Source: Eubacterium sp. (GTDB lineage: Bacteria > Bacillota > Clostridia > Lachnospirales > CAG-274). From it: 9,806 nucleotides of DNA. Location of the stretch: contig JAJBVU010000173.1 of NCBI GenBank assembly GCA_020859645.1, positions 1,354-11,159 on the forward strand. Direction: 5' to 3'. The notes under the pieces are model-generated. The model was not told the origin of the DNA. It saw nothing but the letters and a program-made list of their open reading frames with translations, and did not search any database. The position numbers were made by a program, and so were the translations under genes. This document shows, one piece after another, positions 1-6,785 of the stretch. Each line of letters starts with the position of its first letter. Positions within the stretch are counted from its first letter, which is position 1.

Positions 1-864
1 ATAATATATATATCTGTTTGTTGCGCATTTAATATTTGCGGTTCCGCTTATCTCATATATCTCTTTAACACTGCCGTCAGACTTGCTTTCCTCATACATA
101 AAGCCGTCTTTAATATAATATTTCCTGTCTCCCCAAATATATTCTTTATATCCGGTATAAAATAACATTGACGAACGAGGTATTTCAACAGTGTTATAAC
201 CGTTTACATCTGATACATAACAAGTACTCTCTGCATTATCATCATATAAAAACCTTGCTTTGGTATATGCGTAATATACATGATATCCGTCGCAATAATG
301 CAGCTTGGCACCGTTGCTTACCACTCCCGAAGGCTCCACAAGGGCGGTTATGGATAAATCATCAAGATTTACCTTATAAAGTCCTCCGTCGGCTTCCGGA
401 TGGGGCGATCCGCTGTCCTCATAGGGTCTCATAGAACTGTAATAAAGATAATTATCCACAATATAAATATTTGTGTGATTGTCTGCATTATCGGCAATCA
501 AGGTGTTGTTTGAGCCGTCAAGATCGCAGACATAAATGGATTCTATACAGTCATCGGCTCCGCAGGGGTTGCCTGCCCTGTAATAAATTTTGCCGTTATA
601 AATTGTAAAATCAATTAATGCATTATATCTTTTAGAATTTATTTGATCTTCCAATTTCTCCGGCAGCCATTTAACAGATACATTTCCGCTGAGGCAGTCA
701 TCAAAAGAGCTATCCATCCAAGAATGAGCATATACCTCTCCGTTATATTCTGCAACATCCGCAAACCTGTAAACCTCCTTGTTCGCTGCCTGAGCAGTTA
801 AGGAAAACAACGCCGTCAGCATAAAAACCGCAGTAATAAAAATAAGCCTTAATATTTTTTTCAT
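1..864 (-). CDS. Secreted protein of unknown function, propeller-like repeats (3' end missing)
   Basis: An open frame runs 288 codons from the ATG at 864-862 to the window edge without a stop, so the C-terminus is outside the window. The product starts with a Sec-type signal peptide: basic MKK, a hydrophobic stretch at about residues 5-22 and a likely cleavage site after AQA (residue 26). There is no lipobox, so export or release rather than lipid anchoring is inferred. The mature part has recurring aromatic-rich strand pairs (about residues 86-96, 109-123, 132-143, 161-172, 188-199, 215-228), such as IYNGKIYY and IYVCDLDGSN. This pattern resembles Clostridia proteins of the DUF5050/YWTD-like beta-propeller class, but I assign only the fold style, not a function. 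Seven cysteines (57, 101, 106, 113, 191, 215, 280) are notable for an exported protein. A good SD (AGGGAGG, 876-870) precedes the ATG, which lies 13 bp after the kinase stop with no terminator between, so cotranscription with the arabinose genes is likely. The frame looks richer in A+T codons than its neighbours. Confidence 0.85.
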   Translation of the reverse strand, partial: MKKILRLIFITAVFMLTALFSLTAQAANKEVYRFADVAEYNGEVYAHSWMDSSFDDCLSGNVSVKWLPEKLEDQINSKRYNALIDFTIYNGKIYYRAGNPCGADDCIESIYVCDLDGSNNTLIADNADNHTNIYIVDNYLYYSSMRPYEDSGSPHPEADGGLYKVNLDDLSITALVEPSGVVSNGAKLHYCDGYHVYYAYTKARFLYDDNAESTCYVSDVNGYNTVEIPRSSMLFYTGYKEYIWGDRKYYIKDGFMYEESKSDGSVKEIYEISGTANIKCATNRYIYY

Positions 865-877
865 AGCAGCCTCCCTG

Positions 878-2467
878 CTAAAAATCAGAAACTGCGGCTT
901 TTTCAGCGGGCAGAGCCTTTTTATAGCCCTCCATATATTTTTCGAAGCCCTCAATATCGTCATTTTCGGGTTCCAAAACAAGGGTAGCGGCGTTTGAGAA
1001 AACCTCTTTTTCGAGATAGTCCTCAAGACTTTGACCATCTTTTTTATTTACCATATAGGCTGCCAAAAGAGCCATTCCCCATGGGCCGCCCTCTCCGGCG
1101 GTTTCCATTACCGCAACGGGAGTTTCCATAGCCGCAGCCATAATACTCTGACCCACCTTCTCGGTCTTAAAAAATCCCCCGTGACCCAAAAGTCTGTCTA
1201 CCTTAACCCCTTCTTCCTTCGTCAGAATGTCCATGCCTATTTTAAGTGCGGCAACTGCCGAATACAAGTGGGTTCTCATAAAGTTGCCCAGAGTAAAATC
1301 TGCGTCGGGCTTTCTCAAAAACATCGGTCTGCCCTCATCGCAGCCCGTAATATTTTCTCCCGAAAGATACCCGTAGGAAAGAAGCCCTCCGCAGTCCTTT
1401 TTGCCCTTAAGAGCAGCCTTAAAAAGCCCCTCATAGAGGTCGCCCTTTTTAAGCTTAAGCCCGAAAAGCTCCGCAAACTCGCCGAAAAGCCCTGCCCATG
1501 CGTTTATGTCCGAGGTGCAGTTGTTTACGTGAACCATTGCCACGGGCTTACCCGTAGGGGTTGTTACCATATCGATTTCTCTGTGGAGCTTAGAAAGTGG
1601 CTTTTCAAGCACAACCATCGCAAAAACGCTTGTTCCGGCGGAAACATTTCCGGTTCTTACCAAAACGCTGTTTGTGGCTGCCATTCCGGTGCCTGCGTCT
1701 CCCTCCGGAGGGCAAAGAGGTATTCCCGGCTCAAGACTGCCGCTTTCATCTAAAAATGCAGCTCCCTCGGAGGTCAGCCTTCCTGCGTCCTCCCCTGCAA
1801 CGAGTACTTCCGGCAGAATTTCTCTTATTTTCCACTTATAGCCCTTATCCTTAACAAGGCTGTCGAACTTGTCAAGCATAGCTTCATCATAATAATTTGT
1901 TTCCGAATTTATTGGGAACATTCCCGACGCATCACCTATGCCCAAAACCTTTTTTCCGCAGAGCCTGAAATGAATATAGCCTGCAAGAGTTGTTATAAAG
2001 CTTATGTCGCCTACGTGGGCCTCATTGTCCAAAATCGCCTGATATAAGTGAGCAATGCTCCACCTTTGGGGAATGTTAAAACCGAAGGCTTCGGTCAAGG
2101 CGTCAGCCGCCTTTCCCGTTGTGGAATTCCGCCATGTTCTGAAGGGTACAAAAAGCCTGTCATCACTGTCAAAAGCCATATAGCCGTGCATCATTGCACT
2201 AACGCCTATAGCCCCTATTTTTTTAAGGGTTATGCCGAATTTTTCCGAAACGTCGGCTTTAAGAGCCGCATAACAGCTCTTAACCCCCTTGTGAATATCA
2301 TTCAGGCTGTACGTCCAAATTCCGCCTACAAGCTCGTTTTCCCACTCATAGTCACCGCTTGCAATAGGCGTTCCGTCATACGCCGTAAGCTGAGCCTTTA
2401 TTCTTGTTGAGCCAAGCTCAATACCCAAAGCGGTTTTTCCGCTTTCAATTAAATTTTTAAAGTCCAT
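878..2467 (-). CDS. araK: FGGY-family pentulokinase, probable L-ribulokinase of AraK type
   Basis: Probably phosphorylates L-ribulose with ATP to L-ribulose 5-phosphate in the cytoplasm, the step between AraA and AraD. The 529-residue protein has the FGGY/actin-like ATPase layout: phosphate-1 loop GIELGST at 15-21, an EGDAGTG segment at 255-261 with the likely catalytic base Asp257, a phosphate-2 segment NVSAGTS at 274-280, and a glycine-rich adenosine-site segment LLGHGG at 426-431. Length and motif context fit the kinase group described as AraK in Clostridium acetobutylicum, a non-orthologous replacement of classical AraB (about 560 residues), better than AraB itself; that assignment is from memory of the family. 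Automatic annotation may call it xylulokinase or just FGGY kinase. The substrate is inferred mainly from its place directly after araA and araD. The ATG at 2467 is 14 bp after the araD stop. Its SD, AAGGAGGG, overlaps that stop codon, pointing to translational coupling. Confidence 0.93.
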   Translation of the reverse strand: MDFKNLIESGKTALGIELGSTRIKAQLTAYDGTPIASGDYEWENELVGGIWTYSLNDIHKGVKSCYAALKADVSEKFGITLKKIGAIGVSAMMHGYMAFDSDDRLFVPFRTWRNSTTGKAADALTEAFGFNIPQRWSIAHLYQAILDNEAHVGDISFITTLAGYIHFRLCGKKVLGIGDASGMFPINSETNYYDEAMLDKFDSLVKDKGYKWKIREILPEVLVAGEDAGRLTSEGAAFLDESGSLEPGIPLCPPEGDAGTGMAATNSVLVRTGNVSAGTSVFAMVVLEKPLSKLHREIDMVTTPTGKPVAMVHVNNCTSDINAWAGLFGEFAELFGLKLKKGDLYEGLFKAALKGKKDCGGLLSYGYLSGENITGCDEGRPMFLRKPDADFTLGNFMRTHLYSAVAALKIGMDILTKEEGVKVDRLLGHGGFFKTEKVGQSIMAAAMETPVAVMETAGEGGPWGMALLAAYMVNKKDGQSLEDYLEKEVFSNAATLVLEPENDDIEGFEKYMEGYKKALPAEKAAVSDF

Positions 2468-2475
2468 AAAAACCG

Positions 2476-2484
2476 CCCTCCTTA
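2476..2484 (-). promoter_or_regulatory. araK ribosome binding site overlapping the araD stop
   Basis: TAAGGAGGG on the minus strand joins the araD stop codon to the kinase SD, 9 nt before the ATG at 2467. This is the same stop/SD fusion seen at the araA-araD junction. Confidence 0.8.
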
Positions 2485-3171
2485 TTTCTGACCGTAATAA
2501 GCGTTTGCCCCGTGTTTTCTCAAAAAGTGCTTGTCCTGCATATATGAAGGCGTTGTTTCCGCATTGGGGTTAATTCTTTCGGTCCATGCGTTCATTTCAG
2601 CCACCTTTTCCAAAACTACGGCGTTGTGAACAGCTTCCGCTGCGTCCTTACCCCATGTAAAGGGACCGTGATTCTTGCAAAGCACTCCCGGAACATAGAC
2701 AGGGTTAATATCCTTAAATGTTTCTATTATAACCTTCCCGGTATTTTTCTCATAGGCTTCCTCCGTTTCTTCCTTTGTGAGATTTCTGGCACAGGGTATC
2801 TCGCCGTAAAAATAGTCTGCGTGAGTTGTTCCGTAACAGGGCAAGGCTCTGCCTGCCTGAGCCCATGCAGTCGCCATAACGGAATGGGTGTGAACAATTC
2901 CCCCGATGTCCTTAAAAGCCCTGTAAAGCTCCAAATGCGTAGGTGTGTCGGAAGATGGGTTTAAGTCCCCTTCCACTTTATTTCCCTCCAAATCCATAAC
3001 CACCATATCCGAGGGTTTCATTTTATCATAATCGACACCGCTGGGCTTTATAACAAAAAGCCCCGTTTCTCTGTCAATTTCGCTTACGTTTCCCCATGTA
3101 AAGGTTACAAGCCCGAATTTAGGCAAAAGCATATTTGCCTCATAAACCTTTTCTTTCAGCTTTTCAAGCAT
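2482..3171 (-). CDS. araD: L-ribulose-5-phosphate 4-epimerase
   Basis: Converts L-ribulose 5-phosphate to D-xylulose 5-phosphate by a zinc-dependent retro-aldol/aldol mechanism, the last dedicated step of L-arabinose breakdown. At 229 residues it matches E. coli AraD (231) over its whole length. Visible class II aldolase/AraD landmarks: GNVS (27-30), KPSG (42-45), SSDTPTH (73-79), HTHS (94-97) and NHGP (167-170). By comparison with E. coli AraD the zinc ligands would be His94, His96 and His168, with Asp75 nearby; Asp119 and the C-terminal Tyr226 (in YYGQK) correspond to the catalytic Asp120 and Tyr229. The complete active site and the conserved HFLRKHGANAYYGQ tail favour AraD over fuculose aldolase or the SgaE/UlaF paralogues, though UlaF acts on the same substrate. 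The context with araA settles the arabinose role. The start at 3171 has an AAGGAGGA SD that overlaps the araA stop. Confidence 0.97.
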   Translation of the reverse strand: MLEKLKEKVYEANMLLPKFGLVTFTWGNVSEIDRETGLFVIKPSGVDYDKMKPSDMVVMDLEGNKVEGDLNPSSDTPTHLELYRAFKDIGGIVHTHSVMATAWAQAGRALPCYGTTHADYFYGEIPCARNLTKEETEEAYEKNTGKVIIETFKDINPVYVPGVLCKNHGPFTWGKDAAEAVHNAVVLEKVAEMNAWTERINPNAETTPSYMQDKHFLRKHGANAYYGQK

Positions 3172-3180
3172 AGCCCTTCT

Positions 3181-3189
3181 TCCTCCTTA
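3181..3189 (-). promoter_or_regulatory. araD ribosome binding site overlapping the araA stop
   Basis: TAAGGAGGA on the minus strand contains the araA stop codon TAA, and its AAGGAGGA is the araD SD, about 10 nt before the ATG at 3171. A ribosome ending araA is thus placed at the araD start, favouring coupled translation. Confidence 0.8.
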
Positions 3190-4677
3190 TCTTCTTTCAT
3201 AATATGCGCTGTTCCACCTAAGCTCGCTTTTAAGTCCGCCGATTGTAGTGCCTTCGCCTATAACCACCGCTTCAATGCCCATAGCTTCAGCCCAGTCGCA
3301 AAGCTGTTCGCTTGTTAAGTCATAGCTGAAAGCAGTGTGATGAGCGCCGCCGCAGATTATCCACCCCTCAGCCCCTACTCTCAAATTGGGCTTAGGTGTC
3401 CAAAAGGCAGTGGCAACAGGTAGCTTAGGCATAGGCTTTTCAGTCTTTTTGCAGTCTACCTCGTTAATTATAAGCCTGAATCTGGTTCCCAAATCTATAA
3501 GAGAAGCGGCAACGCCCTTTCCCTCTTTAGCTGTGAAAACAAGCCTTGCGGGATCCTCTCTGTTTCCCATACTTAAGGGGCAAACCTTAATGCTGATGTC
3601 TCCGTCTGCAATTGTGGGGCAGACCTCAAGCATATGTGCCTGTAAAATGCCCTCTTTTCCCTTAACAAGGTTATAGGTGTAGTCCTCCATAAATGAAGTA
3701 CCCTTTGCTCCCTTTACGTCCTTTGTCATAAGCTTGAAGAGCCTTACCAAAGCTGCGGTTTTCCAGTCCCCCTCAGCCCCGAAGCCGTAGCCCTTTTCCA
3801 TAAGTCTCTGAATGGCAAGCCCCGGCAGCTGTTTAAAGCCGCCTAAGTCTCCGAAGTGGGTTACTATTCCGTCATATTTGTTGTCAACCAAAAATTTTTC
3901 AAGACCAAGCTCTATTTTAGCCTGAACCGCCGTATGGCGGTAAAACTCGTCCTTGTCTCTGCCCTCATAAAGAGGCTTGTAAAGGTCAAAATATAAGGCT
4001 GTCAAATCTTTAACTGCACTGTCGGAAACGGAGTTTACATAGTCAACGGCTTCATTCACAGGGTAAGCGTCAATCTCCCACCCGAATTTAATCTGAGCCT
4101 CAACCTTGTCTCCCTCGGTAACAGCCACGTTTCTCATATTATCCGCAATTCTGGCTATGCGGACATGGCTTGAAGAGCCTATGCCCACTGCGGTAATCAT
4201 CCAGTCCGCAATGCGTTTTTGAACCTCCGGGTCTTTATAGTGACCCATTATAACCTTTCTTTCAATGCCCATTCTTGTCACAATATGCCCGAACTCTCTG
4301 TCGCCGTGGGCAGACTGGTTTTCGTTCATAAAGTCCATATCTATTGTGTCATAGGGAATTTTTTCATTAAATTGTGTGTGAAGATGCAAAAGGGGTTTTG
4401 AAAGCTCTTTTAAGCCCAAAATCCAGCTTTTTGCCGGTGAAAATGTATGCATCCAGCAGATAACCCCCATACACTCCGGGTCTGTGCTTGCTTCATCAAA
4501 AGTCTTTCTTATAACCTCATTTGTAATAAGAGTAGGCTTTAAAACAAGCTCATAGGGCAGAACGCCGCTTTCGTTAAGCTCGTTCACCATAATTCTTGAA
4601 TGGTCTGCTACCTTTTTTAAACATTCCTCTCCGTATAAATCCTGTGAACCTACACAAAACCAAAATTTAAAAGCCAA
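3187..4677 (-). CDS. araA: L-arabinose isomerase
   Basis: Isomerises L-arabinose to L-ribulose, using Mn2+, in the cytoplasm. The product aligns from end to end with E. coli AraA (500 residues): FWFCVGSQDLYGEE near the N-terminus, WMHTFSPAK, HTQFNEKIP, DMDFMNENQSAHGDREFG, EGDWKTAALVR, SFMEDYTY, HMLEVCP and GGAHHTAFS. Counting from the upstream GTG at 4686 (499 residues), the metal ligands by E. coli comparison are Glu305, Glu334, His351 and His449 or His450; all are present. I prefer the TTG at 4677-4675 (496 residues), because the SD AAGGAG at 4691-4686 sits 8 nt before it, while that SD overlaps the GTG. The GTG has only a weaker AAGGA 4 nt upstream. It follows yjfF by 39 bp with no terminator visible, and is followed by araD after 15 bp. 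Confidence 0.97.
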   Translation of the reverse strand: MAFKFWFCVGSQDLYGEECLKKVADHSRIMVNELNESGVLPYELVLKPTLITNEVIRKTFDEASTDPECMGVICWMHTFSPAKSWILGLKELSKPLLHLHTQFNEKIPYDTIDMDFMNENQSAHGDREFGHIVTRMGIERKVIMGHYKDPEVQKRIADWMITAVGIGSSSHVRIARIADNMRNVAVTEGDKVEAQIKFGWEIDAYPVNEAVDYVNSVSDSAVKDLTALYFDLYKPLYEGRDKDEFYRHTAVQAKIELGLEKFLVDNKYDGIVTHFGDLGGFKQLPGLAIQRLMEKGYGFGAEGDWKTAALVRLFKLMTKDVKGAKGTSFMEDYTYNLVKGKEGILQAHMLEVCPTIADGDISIKVCPLSMGNREDPARLVFTAKEGKGVAASLIDLGTRFRLIINEVDCKKTEKPMPKLPVATAFWTPKPNLRVGAEGWIICGGAHHTAFSYDLTSEQLCDWAEAMGIEAVVIGEGTTIGGLKSELRWNSAYYERR

Positions 4678-4685
4678 AAAACTCA

Positions 4686-4691
4686 CTCCTT
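4686..4691 (-). promoter_or_regulatory. Ribosome binding site that sets the araA start
   Basis: AAGGAG on the minus strand, continuing into TGAG, is followed after 8 nt by TTG at 4677-4675. The in-frame GTG at 4686 begins inside this SD and is therefore the less likely start. Confidence 0.65.
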
Positions 4692-4716
4692 CCTTTTTTA
4701 TACCGCCAATGTATAT

Positions 4717-5736
4717 TTATTTCTTTTTTCTCTCTTTAAGCTTTGCAAATACTGCCTGAAGCACAATAAAGAAGCAAAGCAGAATTGCGGTAACGATATT
4801 CGACCATGAGCTTATAAGCTTTCCGTTAGATTTAACAAGGGTTGAAATTGTTCCGTTTATAAGAACGCCGAAAAATGAGCCTATAACGTTGCCTACACCG
4901 CCGGTAAGAAGGGTTCCCCCGATAACCGCCGATGAAATAGCGTCCATTTCCATACCCGTCGCCTGAGAGGTGGTTCCGCTCATAGTATTAAGACAGAAGC
5001 AAATGCCTCCGATTGATGTAAAAAGACTTGCAAGAACATATGTTTTAAGCTTTGTAAGCTTTACGTTAAGCCCCATAAGAGCCGCCGACTGCTGATTGCC
5101 CCCTACTGCATAAACACTTCTGCCGAAGCGTGTAGCATAGAGAATAAAGAAGGTCACAACAACGCATATAAGAGCCACAACTACCGTAATTCTCACATAT
5201 GGAATTTGAAGAATGCCCTTTGAGTTTTCATATGCTCCGAAGGGCAGATTTACCTTAAGCCCTGCAAGCTTTGTAAAAAGCTCATCACTAACGATACTTA
5301 TCTGCTGTGTTGAAAGAACGGCTGTCATACCTCTGGCGAAGAACATACCCGCCATAGTCACTATGAAGGGCTGAATTTCAAGATAGGCTATGCAGAAGCC
5401 CTGAACAAGCCCGAAAACAAGCCCGAAAACCAAAATTCCTATCATAAGAACAGGGCTTGAAATACCCAGCTTTTCAACGCCTACCGCCATAATCATACAG
5501 TCTAAAGCCACAAGAGAGCCTACTGAAATATCAATGCCCCCTGTCAGCATAACACAGGTCATACCGCAGGTAATGCAGATAAGTCCGGCGTTGTTTATAA
5601 GAATATTAAGAAATGTCTGAAGGTTTGTAAAGCCCTTGTGACCGTAAACAATACAGCCGGCTGCATACATAACTATAAACAAGCCTATGGTTATTAAAAG
5701 CAAAACATTGTTATTGTTAATTTTTATTTTCTTCAT
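4717..5736 (-). CDS. yjfF: Sugar ABC transporter permease, YjfF type
   Basis: One of two membrane subunits of a CUT2-class sugar importer, forming the pore with the YtfT-like partner. The 339-residue protein is hydrophobic throughout with several membrane segments (for example about 11-31, 46-65, 95-118, 183-200, 235-250, 268-300 and 312-331), a basic cytoplasmic C-terminus (KLKERKKK) and the family motif GGIDISVGS at 66-74. The cytoplasmic loop GGNQQSAALMGLNV (212-225) is where the ATPase docks in this permease class. Similarity to E. coli YjfF (331 residues) is clear in stretches such as LTGGIDISVGS, TRFGRSVYAVGGN, ELDAI/EMDAI-VIGGTLL-GGVG and ISSW, so I call it YjfF rather than AraH or RbsC. 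Its ATG overlaps the ytfT stop by 4 bp (ATGA), so the two permeases are probably translationally coupled and made in equal amounts. Confidence 0.95.
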   Translation of the reverse strand: MKKIKINNNNVLLLITIGLFIVMYAAGCIVYGHKGFTNLQTFLNILINNAGLICITCGMTCVMLTGGIDISVGSLVALDCMIMAVGVEKLGISSPVLMIGILVFGLVFGLVQGFCIAYLEIQPFIVTMAGMFFARGMTAVLSTQQISIVSDELFTKLAGLKVNLPFGAYENSKGILQIPYVRITVVVALICVVVTFFILYATRFGRSVYAVGGNQQSAALMGLNVKLTKLKTYVLASLFTSIGGICFCLNTMSGTTSQATGMEMDAISSAVIGGTLLTGGVGNVIGSFFGVLINGTISTLVKSNGKLISSWSNIVTAILLCFFIVLQAVFAKLKERKKK

Positions 5737-6785
5737 GCCGCAGCCCTCCTTTTAGACGAATATTTCTTAAAGAAGTCCTTAACGGGACCCGACTGAATAA
5801 CAACTATAAGAATAACCACTATAGCCTTGAAAACAGGCGCCTGAGCCGAAGAAACACCCAAAGCGTAGAGGGTTGTTGTTATAGCCTGAATTGTATAAGC
5901 CCCTATAATGGAACCGGCAAGGTTAAACTTTCCGCCGCCTAAGCTGTTTCCGCCTAAGGCAACTGCCAAAATTGCGTCAAGCTCCATATTTAAGCCTATG
6001 TTGTTTGTGTCTGCTGAATAAATTCTTGATGTTGCCACAATACCGGCGATACCTGCACAAAGGCCGCAGATTACATAGCACATAAGAATAATTTTTGCGG
6101 AATTAAGCCCGGCAATACGGGCCGCCTTTTTGTTTATGCCCACACTTTGAATGTACATTCCCAAAGACGTAAACCTAAGAACCGCCGCCGCTATGGCTAT
6201 ACACACAGCCGCTACGATTATTGGCGTAGGTATAATTCCCACATATGCGCCTAAAAGCTTAAAGGAGTCAACTCTTACATAAACTATGTTGCTGTTGCAG
6301 AGAAGAAGCCCTATGGCTCTGCCGGCTGACCACAAAATAAGTGTGGCGACCATCGGCTGAATATTCAGATATGCCACCAAAAAGCCGTTGAAAACACCGC
6401 AGAGACAGGCTATAAGCACGCCTGCGCCGATTCCCACTATTAAAGGCACATTATATTCGTTAACGTTTGTAACGCCGTAGCCTGCCAAAAGCATACAGCA
6501 CATTCCGCCGGCAAGGCTCATAACCGAGCCTACTGAAATATCCGTTCCGGCTGAAGCGGAAACAACAAGGGTCATGCCTATTGCCAAAATAGCGACCTCG
6601 CTGCCTCTGTTTAAAACGTCTATAAGTCTGCCGTAGAGAACCCCGTTTTTTACGGAAATCATAAAGAAGTTAAGGGGTGCGTTTCCGCAGTGAATGTCAT
6701 AAACCACGTTTATGAGCATAATTAAAATCATACTGAAAATAGGAAGAAACAGGCTCATTTTAGTTATTTTTTTAATTTTATCCAT
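5733..6785 (-). CDS. ytfT: Sugar ABC transporter permease, YtfT type
   Basis: Second membrane subunit of the importer. From the ATG at 6785 it is 350 residues; a longer frame from TTG at 6803 exists, but the sequence between is the SD itself (AGGAGGTGA at 6799-6791), so 6785 is chosen. It matches E. coli YtfT (341 residues) in RLIDVLNR (53-60), AIGMTLVV (68-75), DISVGSVM (82-89), IQPMVATLI (142-150), the docking-loop region VGINKKAARIAGLNS (215-229), ELDAILAVALGG (268-279) and GGGKFNLAGSIIGA (283-296). Where E. coli reads TGGIDLSVG, this protein reads SASAGTDISVG, apparently one residue longer. About eight membrane helices are visible and the tail is basic (KRRAAA). The start codon lies inside the last codons of ytfR (8-bp overlap), and the stop overlaps the yjfF start. 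Confidence 0.95.
   Translation of the reverse strand: MDKIKKITKMSLFLPIFSMILIMLINVVYDIHCGNAPLNFFMISVKNGVLYGRLIDVLNRGSEVAILAIGMTLVVSASAGTDISVGSVMSLAGGMCCMLLAGYGVTNVNEYNVPLIVGIGAGVLIACLCGVFNGFLVAYLNIQPMVATLILWSAGRAIGLLLCNSNIVYVRVDSFKLLGAYVGIIPTPIIVAAVCIAIAAAVLRFTSLGMYIQSVGINKKAARIAGLNSAKIILMCYVICGLCAGIAGIVATSRIYSADTNNIGLNMELDAILAVALGGNSLGGGKFNLAGSIIGAYTIQAITTTLYALGVSSAQAPVFKAIVVILIVVIQSGPVKDFFKKYSSKRRAAA

Noticed and set aside
168..434. 88-codon plus-strand open frame at the left end
   Set aside because: The minus strand here encodes a continuous 288-codon frame with signal peptide, SD and operon spacing, which explains the region better.
1031..1753. 240-codon open frame on the plus strand opposite the kinase gene
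   Set aside because: It lies wholly antisense to a well-supported FGGY kinase, shows no recognisable domain and has a His/Cys/Arg-rich composition typical of a shadow frame.
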